Source of the DNA: Petroclostridium sp. X23
GTDB lineage: Bacteria; Bacillota; Clostridia; SK-Y3
Assembly: GCF_030013905.1 (NCBI RefSeq)
Contig: NZ_CP124862.1
Location: forward strand, 3,661,051-3,725,050
DNA: 64,000 nt
Direction: 5' to 3'
Below are positions 30,407-41,698 of this stretch, piece by piece. Within the stretch, counting starts at the first letter, position 1. Every line of letters begins with the position of its first letter. A program made the translations under genes and the position numbers. Below the pieces are notes generated by a model. The model was not told where the DNA came from. It worked only from the letters and a program-made list of their open reading frames with translations, and made no database searches.

Positions 30407-32455
30407 ATGAAAAAAATTGGATTAAGAGGGAAAATGCTACTGGTAATTATTTCTTTATTGATTATTTCTTTTAGTGTTGTCACTGTGGTTGGCTATGTAC
30501 AGATAAAGAATAATATTACGAAACAATCTAATAGTCAAGTAATAATAAAGACTGACTATATGAGAGAGAAGCTCAATAATTTCTTTTCTCAAAGACAAGT
30601 AGTTTTGCAAGATAAAACGAGATACGTAGAGGATCTTCTAGGAAAAAATATAGAAGATCAAGTTTTGGATGTAAAGGATGATATAAAACCTTATTTTATG
30701 TCTGCGTTAACTATGTTGAAAGAAGAATACGGGATTATTGATGTTTACATAGGTTACCCTGATGGTAGTGTTGACTGTGGTTCAGGGTGGATTCCGGATG
30801 CCCCTGGCTGGAAAGCAAATGAGCGTCCCTGGTATAAGGCGGCTGTAGAAGCAAATGGAAAACTGGTCTATACTGATATCTATATAGATTCGGATACAAG
30901 AAAACCTGTAGTTACATTATCTCAGGTAATAAGAAAAGGAGAAGGTACTGAGTATGGGGTTCTGGCATTGGATATAGGATTAACTCAACTGGAAGAGTTA
31001 TTTTTGCAAGAAAAAATTGGTGAAACAGGCTATCCATTTGTACTCGATAAAGATGGACGATTTATCATTCATCCTCAATATAGTTATAATGAGGATATTT
31101 CCGAAGCAGATACTATTCTAAATATAAGCAGCGGAAGTTTGAAGGGAATTGGGGAAAAATTACTATCTAAAACATCCGGTATTATTAAAGGTAATTTCAA
31201 TGGAGTTACAAAAGTTTATTACTCTGAGTATCTGGAAAATACGGGGTTTTATCTTGTGTCAACGCTAACGGAGGAAGAGTTTTCAAAAGAATTAAATAGG
31301 CTAATCACTATTGTAGCAGCTATTTTGGTAAGTTCAATACTATTTTTTATTATTTTTATTTTTATTTTTATTGGGCGTATTACTAGCGTTATACATAATA
31401 TTGCAGAAGGCATGAAGCAAATAGCTACCGGTAACTTAATTTATGAAATGGAAAAAATCAATAGAAATGATGAATTGGGTGATTTGGCAAAATCAATGGA
31501 TACGATGCAACAATCAATAAAAGATATTATCCGTGCAATTATCCACGAAACCGATAATGTGGACAAAGCATTAAGGATTTCAAATAAAAGGATATCAGAA
31601 CTTACAGAAAATCTTGAAGATGCTTCTGCAACAGTACAGCAACTGTCGGCAGGAATGGAAGAAACAGCTTCTTCTACACAACAAGTAAGTGCTACCGCTA
31701 TTGAGATTGAAACTGCAGTAGAAATTATTGCTGAAAAAGCTCAGGAAGGAGCTATGTCTGCAAGTGAAATAAGTAAAAAGGCAGTTGTATTAAAGGATCG
31801 ATCGAGGGAACTACAGGTTGATGCGGACAAAACGCGGGTAACTATTAAAAGTAATATGGATGAAGCATTGATCAAAGCCAAAGAAGTTGAAAGAATTAAA
31901 ACATTATCTGACGCTATTTTAGAGATATCTTCAAAGACAAATCTTTTGGCTTTAAATGCTGCTATAGAATCGGCGAGAGCGGGAAAAGCAGGAAAAGGCT
32001 TTGGCGTTGTTGCTGAAGAAATAAGGAAATTGGCAGAAGATTCCAAAATTACCGTTAATGAAATACACAACACGCTTAATATAGTATTTGAAGCTGTTGA
32101 GAATCTTGCTGATATCGCGAGACAAACGGTAGCATATATTGAAACAAAAGTAGTAGATAGTTATAAAGAATCGGTCCGGGTAGGAGAAAATTATGATAAG
32201 GATGCAATCTATATTGATGGACTAGTAGCAGATTTGAGTGCTACTTCAGAAGAACTTCTTGCCTCCATAAAAACTGTATCGGAAGCAATGAATGAGATAT
32301 CCAAGGCAAGTAATGAAGGAGCAGAAGGGAGCAGCAGTATTGCCGAGAAGGTATTAAACATAAAAGAGATGGCAGATGAAGTGAAAAATCAAGCAGACTA
32401 TGTACAGCAAAGTGCAGATAGCTTAAAAGATATTATCCTAAAATTCAAAGTATAA
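30407..32455 (+). CDS. Methyl-accepting chemotaxis protein, dCache sensor
   Basis: A 682-residue chemoreceptor. Membrane helix 1 is about residues 9-30, an extracellular double-Cache domain spans about 35-295 ([15 protein letters not shown] and ERPWYKAA are typical), membrane helix 2 about 300-325, then HAMP and a long coiled-coil signalling domain. The hairpin tip [17 protein letters not shown]...[14 protein letters not shown] (about 508-546) contacts CheA/CheW. It signals to the flagellar motor; the ligand is probably an amino acid or organic acid by family habit, but no ligand motif is decisive. Transcribed alone. Confidence 0.93.
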   Translation: MKKIGLRGKMLLVIISLLIISFSVVTVVGYVQIKNNITKQSNSQVIIKTDYMREKLNNFFSQRQVVLQDKTRYVEDLLGKNIEDQVLDVKDDIKPYFMSALTMLKEEYGIIDVYIGYPDGSVDCGSGWIPDAPGWKANERPWYKAAVEANGKLVYTDIYIDSDTRKPVVTLSQVIRKGEGTEYGVLALDIGLTQLEELFLQEKIGETGYPFVLDKDGRFIIHPQYSYNEDISEADTILNISSGSLKGIGEKLLSKTSGIIKGNFNGVTKVYYSEYLENTGFYLVSTLTEEEFSKELNRLITIVAAILVSSILFFIIFIFIFIGRITSVIHNIAEGMKQIATGNLIYEMEKINRNDELGDLAKSMDTMQQSIKDIIRAIIHETDNVDKALRISNKRISELTENLEDASATVQQLSAGMEETASSTQQVSATAIEIETAVEIIAEKAQEGAMSASEISKKAVVLKDRSRELQVDADKTRVTIKSNMDEALIKAKEVERIKTLSDAILEISSKTNLLALNAAIESARAGKAGKGFGVVAEEIRKLAEDSKITVNEIHNTLNIVFEAVENLADIARQTVAYIETKVVDSYKESVRVGENYDKDAIYIDGLVADLSATSEELLASIKTVSEAMNEISKASNEGAEGSSSIAEKVLNIKEMADEVKNQADYVQQSADSLKDIILKFKV

Positions 32456-32480
32456 AAATGATTAGAGGAATTGTGCATTA

Positions 32481-32510
32481 TTGACAATGCAAGTTTTGTT
32501 ATGATAGAAT
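32481..32510 (+). promoter_or_regulatory. Promoter candidate for the aminotransferase
   Basis: TTGACA and TAGAAT with an 18-bp spacer. A second -10-like TATAAT is at 32605-32610 without a clear -35, closer to the ATG at 32675. Confidence 0.5.
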
Positions 32511-32674
32511 TTGTAAAATATTATTAATTAAGAATGATTACTAAAATTCTTGTGAATGTAAATTGAATATCTTTATATATGTGTGTTTCTAGAATTAAGT
32601 GTGCTATAATGAATAAAAAACAAGTGAGGCTTGAAAATAAAAAGAATACTATTAATTAGAGAGGTGTTATAACT

Positions 32675-33871
32675 ATGGACAATATAGAAAGTATGTTTTC
32701 AGAACGTGTAAAGGGATTGAAGGGGTCGGCCATTAGAGAAATTTTTAAAGTACTGCAGAATGCCGATATGATTTCATTTGCCGGAGGAAATCCCGCACCT
32801 GAAACATTTCCAACAAAAGAACTGGCGCAAATTGCTCAGGACATCTTGTTAGGTAACGGTACGGCTGCACTTCAGTATAGTGTGACGGATGGATATGCGC
32901 CGCTCAAAGAGATTGTAAAGCAGAGAATGAGTAAGATCGGCATAGGAAAACAGGATGATGATGTTGCTATTATGAGTGGCGGGCAGCAGGGTATAGATTT
33001 AACCGCCAAGGTATTCTTAAATGAAGGTGATGGAATTATCATTGAAAATCCTAGTTTCATCGGTGCATTAAACGCTTTTCGTGCATATAATGCTCAACTT
33101 CTACCTGTAGATGTTGAGAGTGACGGTATGAATGTAGAACAATTGGAAGACGTATTGAAGAATAACAATAATGTAAAGTTAATCTATACTATTCCAACTT
33201 TTCAAAACCCATCCGGTATTACAATGAGTTTGGAAAAGAGAAAGAAGCTGCTGGCACTTGCCGAGCAGTATAATGTTTATATCATTGAAGATAACCCTTA
33301 TGGGGAACTACGGTTCAGAGGAGAGGATATTCCCACCATTAAGTCCATGGATGAGAACGGACGGGTTGTGTATGCCGGATCATTTTCTAAAATATTGTCT
33401 CCGGGTTTAAGGTTGGGATGGGTGGTTGCACCTTCTAAAATTCTGGATAAGATTATTGTTGTGAAACAGGTGAATGATGTTCATACCAATATATTCGCAC
33501 AGGTATTGGCGACTGAGTATATTAAAAATTATAATATTGAAGAACATATACAAGAGTGCAGAGATTTGTACGGGAAACGATGCAATCTTATGCTGGAATG
33601 TATGGATAAGTATTTCCCGGATTTTTGCACTTATACAAGACCTGAAGGCGGCTTGTTCATTTGGTGCATGATGCCGGAACGGTTTAATGCTGGTGAAGTG
33701 GCAAAGCAGGCTATACAGAAAAAGGTTGCGTTTGTACCGGGCAATACGTTTATGGCAGATATGGATAAGCCAAGCAGCAGCTTTAGATTAAATTACTCCA
33801 CCGCAACAGAAGAAAAGATCGAGCAGGGGATTAAGATCCTTGGAGATATGTTGAAAGCAATGAACAATTAG
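32675..33871 (+). CDS. PLP-dependent aminotransferase, LysN/2-aminoadipate transaminase-like
   Basis: A 398-residue fold-type I aminotransferase. SFAGGNPAPETFP near residue 35, NPSGITMS, the EDNPYGELRF block and the PLP lysine in SFSKILSPGLRLGW are visible. The N terminus (SGLKGSAIREI-like) and the lack of a GntR domain place it with LysN or broad-specificity 2-oxoacid aminotransferases of Clostridia rather than MocR regulators. Substrate is not readable from sequence. The ATG at 32675 follows GAGAGGTG. Its TAG stop is the start of a heptamer tract. Confidence 0.88.
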   Translation: MDNIESMFSERVKGLKGSAIREIFKVLQNADMISFAGGNPAPETFPTKELAQIAQDILLGNGTAALQYSVTDGYAPLKEIVKQRMSKIGIGKQDDDVAIMSGGQQGIDLTAKVFLNEGDGIIIENPSFIGALNAFRAYNAQLLPVDVESDGMNVEQLEDVLKNNNNVKLIYTIPTFQNPSGITMSLEKRKKLLALAEQYNVYIIEDNPYGELRFRGEDIPTIKSMDENGRVVYAGSFSKILSPGLRLGWVVAPSKILDKIIVVKQVNDVHTNIFAQVLATEYIKNYNIEEHIQECRDLYGKRCNLMLECMDKYFPDFCTYTRPEGGLFIWCMMPERFNAGEVAKQAIQKKVAFVPGNTFMADMDKPSSSFRLNYSTATEEKIEQGIKILGDMLKAMNN

Positions 33872-33914
33872 TTCACAGTTTAGCAGTTCACGGTTCACAG
33901 TTAACAGTTCACAG
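33870..33914. repeat. Heptamer tract, AGTTCAC family
   Basis: Six units of AGTTCAC type, one with an extra base, beginning inside the aminotransferase stop codon (TAG 33869-33871). Confidence 0.8.
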
Positions 33915-33960
33915 AAAATATACTGTGATCGGGAATAAGTGCGCCATAAGGAACTGTGAA

Positions 33961-34145
33961 AAAGTGCTTAATTGGTCGAAAATCAAACATGGGGACAGTC
34001 CCTCTGTTATGCCAAAACCAGGCAAACAGCAGGGACAGTCCGAAATCACTGGAAAAGTGCTTATCGTTCGAAAATCTGACACGGGGACAGGGCCGCAGTC
34101 CGGCCAAAAACCAGGCCTGACAGCAGACCAGTCCCCATGTCCGAT
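33961..34145. repeat. Tandem imperfect repeat with GGGGACAG motif
   Basis: Unit 1 (33961-34053) and unit 2 (34054-about 34145) share AAAGTGCTTA, TCGAAAATC, GGGGACAG and CCAAAAACCAGGC-like blocks. Each unit contains GGGACAG and related inverted words, similar in kind to palindromic elements moved by REP-associated Y1 transposases. Confidence 0.6.
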
Positions 34146-34183
34146 TTCCTCTATGTGGTTAATCGGACTTTAGATTAGGGGCT

Positions 34184-34211
34184 GTGAACTGTGAACCGTG
34201 ACCTGTGAACT
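34184..34211. repeat. Heptamer tract, reverse orientation (GTGAACT family)
   Basis: Four units GTGAACT, GTGAACC, GTGACCT, GTGAACT; reverse complement of the 33870 tract, 22 bp before trpS. Confidence 0.85.
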
Positions 34212-34233
34212 ATTATGAAAGTGAGTGATAAAG

Positions 34234-35238
34234 ATGGAGAAGGTAAAAAAGAAAGTAATCTTTAGTGGAATACAACCCAGCGGCTGTTTGACCCTGGGAA
34301 ATTATATAGGTGCCTTGAAAAACTGGATAAAATTACAGGATGAGTACAACTGCTGTTTTTCTGTAGTGGATTTGCATTCTTTGACTGTGAGACAAGACCC
34401 GAAAGAACTTCGCAGGAGATGTATGGATTTTTTAGTGCAGTATATTGCGTGCGGACTTGATCCTGAAAAAAATCTGCTTTTCTTCCAGTCACATGTGAGT
34501 ACTCATGCCGAGTTGGCATGGATTTTGAACTGTTATACATATATGGGTGAACTGAGCAGAATGACGCAATTTAAAGATAAGTCTGCCAAACATGAAGATA
34601 ATATTAATTCTGGCTTGTTCACCTATCCTGTATTGATGGCTTCGGATATTCTGCTCTATCAGACAGACCTTGTGCCTGTGGGCAGCGACCAGAAGCAGCA
34701 CTTGGAAATAGCGAGAGATATTGCGCTTCGATTCAATCATATTTATGGTGAGACTTTTACGGTTCCGGAAGGGTATATTCCTGAGGTGGGTGCTAGAATC
34801 ATGAGTCTGCAGGAACCTACTAAAAAGATGTCTAAGTCGGATGATAATGAGAACGCGTTTATAGCGCTGCTGGATAGTCCTGATGTAATAAGGCGTAAAG
34901 TGAAACGGGCGGTAACCGACTCGGATAATGAAATAAGATTTGCCGAAGGAAAAGACGGTATAAATAACTTGCTTTCCATTTACTCAAGTTTATCCGGTAA
35001 AAATATGCAGCAAACAGAAGAACATTTTGCGGACAAGGGCTATGGACAACTTAAAGAGGAAGTAGCGGAAGTTGTAGTTGAAAGCCTAAGGCCTATCCAG
35101 GAAAAATATAAACAAATGATGAATGATAAAGACTACGTGCAGCAGATCTATACTGCAAGCGCGGAGAAAGCATTAAGTATTTCAAGCAGGACATTAAAGA
35201 AAGTTTATAAAAAAGTGGGTTTTGTACCTAAAAATTAG
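34234..35238 (+). CDS. trpS: Tryptophan--tRNA ligase
   Basis: A 334-residue class I synthetase of bacterial TrpRS type. FSGIQPSGCLTLGNYIGAL at the N terminus holds the HIGH-equivalent GNYIG, and KKMSKSDDNE near residue 197 is the KMSKS loop; VDLHSLTVR and SDILLYQTDLVPVGSDQKQH are family blocks. The ATG at 34234 is chosen over a GTG at 34225, which lies within the GTGAGTGA ribosome region. A long perfect terminator follows. Neither a T-box nor trp genes are next to it. Confidence 0.95.
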   Translation: MEKVKKKVIFSGIQPSGCLTLGNYIGALKNWIKLQDEYNCCFSVVDLHSLTVRQDPKELRRRCMDFLVQYIACGLDPEKNLLFFQSHVSTHAELAWILNCYTYMGELSRMTQFKDKSAKHEDNINSGLFTYPVLMASDILLYQTDLVPVGSDQKQHLEIARDIALRFNHIYGETFTVPEGYIPEVGARIMSLQEPTKKMSKSDDNENAFIALLDSPDVIRRKVKRAVTDSDNEIRFAEGKDGINNLLSIYSSLSGKNMQQTEEHFADKGYGQLKEEVAEVVVESLRPIQEKYKQMMNDKDYVQQIYTASAEKALSISSRTLKKVYKKVGFVPKN

Positions 35239-35242
35239 GGAA

Positions 35243-35299
35243 CAATAAAAATACTACTACGTCATAAGTAATGTAAATCGTAGTAGTATTTTTATTGTT
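35243..35299 (+). terminator. Terminator after trpS
   Basis: Perfect 19-bp stem CAATAAAAATACTACTACG with 35279-35297; the right arm contains the T run. Palindromic, so it may act on both strands. Confidence 0.88.
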
Positions 35300-35369
35300 G
35301 CCAAATATCTTATGTAAAATTTTTGTAGCTATATAAGTTCTAATCAAGAATTTACATCAGGAATCATTT

Positions 35370-35426
35370 AGTGGGGAGTGGGGGAGTCTTTACGCTCTCC
35401 TCACTATTCACTCCTCACTCCCCACT
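35370..35426. repeat. Inverted pair of heptamer tracts (AGTGGGG and CCCCACT)
   Basis: Forward units at 35370-35383 and reverse units (CCTCACT, ATTCACT, CCTCACT, CCCCACT) at 35399-35426, only 15 bp apart. The outer 14 bp (TTTAGTGGGGAGTG) pair exactly, giving a strong hairpin between trpS and tagO. Confidence 0.85.
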
Positions 35427-35466
35427 AAAGTAATATTAAATTTAAATAACTTTTCCAATTATATAG

Positions 35467-35495
35467 TTGACAATAAATTTTATTAGATATAGAAT
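35467..35495 (+). promoter_or_regulatory. Sigma-A promoter for the tagO/wecA-type gene
   Basis: TTGACA and TAGAAT with a 17-bp spacer, about 68 bp before the start codon. A second pair CTGACA and TAATAT (15-bp spacer) at 35500-35526 is weaker. Confidence 0.65.
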
Positions 35496-35562
35496 TAGCC
35501 TGACAACGTAAAATATGGTGTAATATGCTAATGAGTATTTAACAAAAAAAGGGGTGTATATT

Positions 35563-36645
35563 TTGAGTTATCAAAATTTATTTTTGGTGCTTTCATTTAT
35601 TGTTGCGTTTATTATTGCTTTTGCGGCCACTCCTTTGGCGAAAAGTATTGCATATAAAGTCGGTGCGATAGATGTTCCTAAAGACGCGAGAAGAGTACAT
35701 AAACAACCCATCCCGCGGTTAGGGGGACTAGCTATTTTCTATGGATTTATTATCAGCGTAATAGCTTTTGTGAAGATTGATGAAAGTGTAAGAGGCATAC
35801 TGTTAGGCGCCTTGGTAATTGTTCTTCTGGGGATCATAGATGATGTCAAACAATTAAGGGCGAGCATAAAGCTTGTCGTTCAGATCGCCGCTGCACTTAT
35901 CGTCGTTTTTCATGGCGTACGGATTGAGGGCATTACCAATCCTAATATTTTCAGCAGTACAGAAACCATTCAATTAGGGATTTGGTCTATTCCGGTCACG
36001 GTAATGTGGATTATCGGGGTGACCAATGCGGTGAATTTGATTGACGGATTGGACGGATTGGCTGCGGGCATCTCTTCCATTGCTTCTATCTGTTTGCTGT
36101 TTATTTCACTGCTTACCGGAGATCTTACTTATATTGCAATGATGACGGCAGCATTGGCAGGCGCATGCCTTGGGTTTTTGCCCTATAACTTTAACCCGGC
36201 CAAGATATTTATGGGTGATACCGGTGCGACCTTTCTGGGATTTATTTTGGCTACGGTATCCATACAAGGTTTGCTTAAATTTTATGCGGTAATATCGTTT
36301 GCAGTACCTCTGCTTATTTTGGGACTGCCTATCTTTGATACGGGATATGCCATATTGAGAAGATTGATAAACGGCAAGTCCATTATGGAGGCGGACAGAG
36401 GACACTTGCATCACCGGTTGATAGATATGGGATTTTCGCAGAGACAGACAGTCATCATATTGTATACCATAAGCGGGATTTTAGGATTGAGTGCTGTAGT
36501 TTTAACAGGCAGCGGGGCGTTTAGCGCCATGGTGCTTATTCTATCGGTGTTGGTTTTTGTGATTGCAGGTGCGAGGTATAAGTTTGAACCTGTTCCGCAA
36601 ACGGTAGAAACCAATACGGAGGAGACCGAGTCTCCTGAGAATTAA
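35563..36645 (+). CDS. Undecaprenyl-phosphate GlcNAc-1-phosphate transferase (TagO/WecA family)
   Basis: A 360-residue integral membrane enzyme with about ten helices. Family motifs: RRVHKQPIPRLGG, IIDDVKQLRA, VNLIDGLDGLAAG and FMGDTGATFLGF, the aspartates binding magnesium and the nucleotide, and DRGHLHHRL near the end. It moves GlcNAc-1-P (or a related sugar) from the UDP-sugar to undecaprenyl phosphate to begin a wall polymer. TTG at 35563, 7-8 bp after AAAAGGGGTG, is preferred over the GTG inside that site. wecB follows on the same strand. Confidence 0.92.
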   Translation: MSYQNLFLVLSFIVAFIIAFAATPLAKSIAYKVGAIDVPKDARRVHKQPIPRLGGLAIFYGFIISVIAFVKIDESVRGILLGALVIVLLGIIDDVKQLRASIKLVVQIAAALIVVFHGVRIEGITNPNIFSSTETIQLGIWSIPVTVMWIIGVTNAVNLIDGLDGLAAGISSIASICLLFISLLTGDLTYIAMMTAALAGACLGFLPYNFNPAKIFMGDTGATFLGFILATVSIQGLLKFYAVISFAVPLLILGLPIFDTGYAILRRLINGKSIMEADRGHLHHRLIDMGFSQRQTVIILYTISGILGLSAVVLTGSGAFSAMVLILSVLVFVIAGARYKFEPVPQTVETNTEETESPEN

Positions 36646-36656
36646 TATATAAAATT

Positions 36657-36701
36657 AAAGTCACACACAACGATTTTCGTTGTATGGTGGCTTTTGTTTT
36701 T
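36657..36701 (+). terminator. Terminator after the tagO/wecA-type gene
   Basis: Stem AAAGTCAC...ACAACGA / TCGTTGT...GTGGCTTT with a small bulge, then TTGTTTTTATTTG. Confidence 0.7.
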
Positions 36702-36805
36702 ATTTGTTATATATTATAATCATGTATATGAATATATATCATCAAAATCCATGTTGAGGTATTTTATATTTGCAATCTAACTATTATCAATTTAAATGGT
36801 TAGGT

Positions 36806-36825
36806 GTAGGGTCGTCCGCCCCTAC
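36806..36825. repeat. GC-rich hairpin element, shortened copy
   Basis: GTAGGGTCGTCCGCCCCTAC: right half of the TGTAGGGGCGGAC family with GTAGGG/CCCTAC ends retained. Suggests an internally deleted copy. Confidence 0.6.
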
Positions 36826-36932
36826 GAGAGCTCGCATGACATATAGTCTAATAAATTGAAAGTCTTAACTAGGATATTTGTATATTGCTGGAAGATGGTT
36901 AAATACATGCTTATTAAGAAAGGAACATACAT

Positions 36933-38087
36933 ATGGAAAAAATAAAGGTAATGACTGTTTTCGGTACCAGACCCGAGGCAATCAAAATGGCGCCGTTGGT
37001 AAAAGAATTGGAAAGATGTGAGAAGATAGAATCTATCGTATGTGTAACAGCACAACACAGGGAGATGCTGGACCAAGTTCTAGATATATTTGACATAAAG
37101 CCTGATTATGATTTGGATATTATGCAGCAGAGACAAAGTTTAACTACCATTACCACGAGGGCATTGGAAGGGCTTGATGAAGTCATAAAAAAGGTACAGC
37201 CGGATATGGTATTGGTGCATGGAGATACCAGTACGACATTTGCCGGAAGTTTGGCAGCTTTTTATAACAAAGTTAAGGTAGGGCATGTGGAAGCGGGGTT
37301 GAGGACTTTTGACAAATATTTTCCATATCCTGAAGAAATCAATAGGAAACTCACCGGGGTTTTAGCGGACTTACATTTTGCGCCCACAGAAACAAATAAA
37401 CTTAATTTAATAAATGAAGCGATAAAAGAAGATACTATATATATTACAGGGAATACCGTGATAGATGCGCTGAAGACAACGGTAAAAGAAGACTATAAGT
37501 TTAAGACGAAGGTGCTGCAAGACCTGAAATATGAAGAAAATAAAACGGTTCTGGTCACAGCGCATCGCAGGGAAAATCTAGGACAACCTCTCAGGGATAT
37601 CTGCAGCGCACTAAAGCAATTGGCGGAGCAGTATGAAGATGTAGAGATCGTCTATCCTGTACATCTTAATCCTATAATAAAAGATACGGTTTTTGAAATA
37701 TTAGGAAATGTTCCTCGTGTCCATCTGATTGAGCCGCTGGATGTTGAAGAACTTCATAATCTGATGAAGCGATGCTATCTGGTGCTTACTGATTCGGGCG
37801 GATTGCAAGAAGAGGCGCCATCTCTGGGTAAACCGGTGCTGGTGCTTCGGAATGAAACCGAACGTCCGGAAGCTGTAGCCGCAGGTACAGTTAAAGTTGC
37901 AGGAGTAAATAAGGATGAGATTGTAAAGTTATCAAAAATACTTATAGATGATTACAATGAATACAGTATAATGGCAAAGGCGGTAAACCCTTATGGTGAC
38001 GGAAATGCTTCCTTCAGAATTGTGCAAGCTATCCAATATTATTTTGGGCTTACAGTAGAGAGAATTAGTGATTTTGACCAAAAATAA
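36933..38087 (+). CDS. wecB: UDP-N-acetylglucosamine 2-epimerase (non-hydrolysing)
   Basis: A 384-residue GT-B-fold epimerase making UDP-ManNAc from UDP-GlcNAc. VFGTRPEAIKMAPLV at the start, VHGDTSTTFAG, VGHVEAGLRT, the ENLGQPL segment and LTDSGGLQEEAPSLGKPVLVLR match the family; the EAGLRT and SGGxQEE parts bind UDP. With the preceding transferase it fits teichoic-acid or secondary wall polymer synthesis, which may also provide the ligand for SLH-domain proteins such as the one at 19911. Also named mnaA in Bacillus. Confidence 0.95.
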   Translation: MEKIKVMTVFGTRPEAIKMAPLVKELERCEKIESIVCVTAQHREMLDQVLDIFDIKPDYDLDIMQQRQSLTTITTRALEGLDEVIKKVQPDMVLVHGDTSTTFAGSLAAFYNKVKVGHVEAGLRTFDKYFPYPEEINRKLTGVLADLHFAPTETNKLNLINEAIKEDTIYITGNTVIDALKTTVKEDYKFKTKVLQDLKYEENKTVLVTAHRRENLGQPLRDICSALKQLAEQYEDVEIVYPVHLNPIIKDTVFEILGNVPRVHLIEPLDVEELHNLMKRCYLVLTDSGGLQEEAPSLGKPVLVLRNETERPEAVAAGTVKVAGVNKDEIVKLSKILIDDYNEYSIMAKAVNPYGDGNASFRIVQAIQYYFGLTVERISDFDQK

Positions 38088-38120
38088 TGAAATTAATGCA
38101 ATTGTTATGATGTTAAAATA

Positions 38121-38150
38121 TTGACAATCCCTATGCAATATAAGTATAAT
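38121..38150 (+). promoter_or_regulatory. Sigma-A promoter for the V-ATPase operon
   Basis: TTGACA and TATAAT with an 18-bp spacer, about 74 bp before the first V-ATPase gene; the best promoter match in the window. Confidence 0.75.
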
Positions 38151-38223
38151 AAGTGTTATATGAAAATATTATTTTCAAATCTTATTATCTTTATTCATTT
38201 ATTTATAACAAGGTGGTGATGGT

Positions 38224-38536
38224 GTGTCAATTGATATTCTAAGGTCTATTAAGCAAACTGAGCTTGAGGCGGAGCAGATTAAAAAGCAGTCCGTACTGGA
38301 CGCGCGCCAGATTGTCTCAGAAGCCCAAAATCAGGCATATAAACTAATAGACCAGGCTTTGCAGGAGGCAGAAAAAGAGGCTGCCGCGATTATTTTAAAG
38401 GCAGAACAAGCCGCACAGGATGAAGTTCAGAAGATCGACAAACAAATTTCAAATGAATGTGCCGATTTACAACAGCAAGCCCGTACCAAAATTGACAATG
38501 CAGCGGATATAATAATGGGAAGGATTGTGAAAGCCC

Positions 38537-38550
<14 letters not shown>
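38224..38550 (+). CDS. V-type ATPase peripheral stalk subunit (G/H type; NtpF in E. hirae)
   Basis: A 108-residue protein that is almost entirely one Ala/Gln/Glu/Lys-rich coiled coil (about residues 8-100), the hallmark of the G/H subunit that pairs with subunit E in the peripheral stalk. Identification rests on this character and its place as first gene of the operon, as ntpF in E. hirae. The GTG start follows AAGGTGGTGATG. It overlaps subunit I by 14 bp. Symbol left open because subunit letters differ between naming systems. Confidence 0.85.
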
Positions 38551-40998
<2,448 letters not shown>

Positions 40999-41014
40999 TA
41001 AGGGAGTGTCCTAA

Positions 41015-41611
41015 ATGGCAGGAGCAGAAAAGATAAAAGAAAAAATACTGGAGGAAGCCCGCCTGCAGGCACAGAAAAATCTTGAACAGGCTGAGAAAGA
41101 AGCCGCTGATATTCTTGAAGCTGCAAAAAAAGAAGCTCAACAAAAGAAAGAGGCAATGATTGAGAAATCTCAAAAAGAAGCAGTGGAAAGAAAGAAGAGA
41201 TTAATAGCTGTAGCAGAACTTGAAGGAAGAAAGCAAAAACTTCAGGCTAAGCAGGTGATTATTGAAGAGTCTTTTGAAAAGACATTACAAAAACTAAGCA
41301 CTTTACCGACTGAGAAATATCAGAGCATTTTGACCGATATGATTGCAAGCTCGGCAGGAACCGGCGAAGAAGAGGTTATTATATCTGATAATGATGCGAA
41401 AAAGTTAGGAACAGATTTTATTCAGATAGTGAATAAAAAGGTAAAAGAAAAAGGGCTGCCAGGCAATATTGTATTATCTGATGAGAGAAGAAATATGAAT
41501 GGTGGTTTTGTCTTAAGACAGGGTGATATAGAAATCAACAACTCCTTTGATGCGATTATAAGGATGCAGCGTGATGAATTGGAATCAGAAGTGGTGAAGG
41601 CACTATTTTAA
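41015..41611 (+). CDS. ntpE: V-type ATP synthase subunit E
   Basis: A 198-residue peripheral stalk subunit. The N-terminal half (about residues 5-95) is a long Lys/Glu/Ala/Gln coiled coil that pairs with the G/H subunit; the C-terminal domain with LSDERRNMNGGFVLRQGDIEINNSFDAII is the conserved E-subunit head that binds A/B. The ATG at 41015 follows AAGGGAGTG. The stop codon is the first base triplet of an AATTGAG heptamer tract, which separates it from ntpC. Confidence 0.93.
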   Translation: MAGAEKIKEKILEEARLQAQKNLEQAEKEAADILEAAKKEAQQKKEAMIEKSQKEAVERKKRLIAVAELEGRKQKLQAKQVIIEESFEKTLQKLSTLPTEKYQSILTDMIASSAGTGEEEVIISDNDAKKLGTDFIQIVNKKVKEKGLPGNIVLSDERRNMNGGFVLRQGDIEINNSFDAIIRMQRDELESEVVKALF

Positions 41612-41638
41612 ATTGAGAATTGGGAATTGAGAATTGAA
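41611..41638. repeat. Heptamer tract, AATTGAG family, inside the ntp operon
   Basis: Four units AATTGAG, AATTGGG, AATTGAG, AATTGAA starting on the last base of the ntpE stop codon. Confidence 0.85.
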
Positions 41639-41698
41639 AGTGATAAGCTTTCAATACTCTATTCTACATTCCTAATGAGAGAGGAGGAATGTTGAACA

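Larger units (their letters stand above)
33872..34233. other. Gene-free stretch aminotransferase-trpS
   Basis: An inverted pair of AGTTCAC tracts (33870-33914, 34184-34211) encloses a tandem duplication of about 93 bp (33961-34145). No gene; the reading frames here are repeat-derived. No T-box was found before trpS. Confidence 0.65.

Noticed and set aside
33872..34233. T-box leader for trpS (also sought for glnS and gltX)
   Set aside because: No T-box sequence (TGGNACCGCG-like) or specifier stem could be found.
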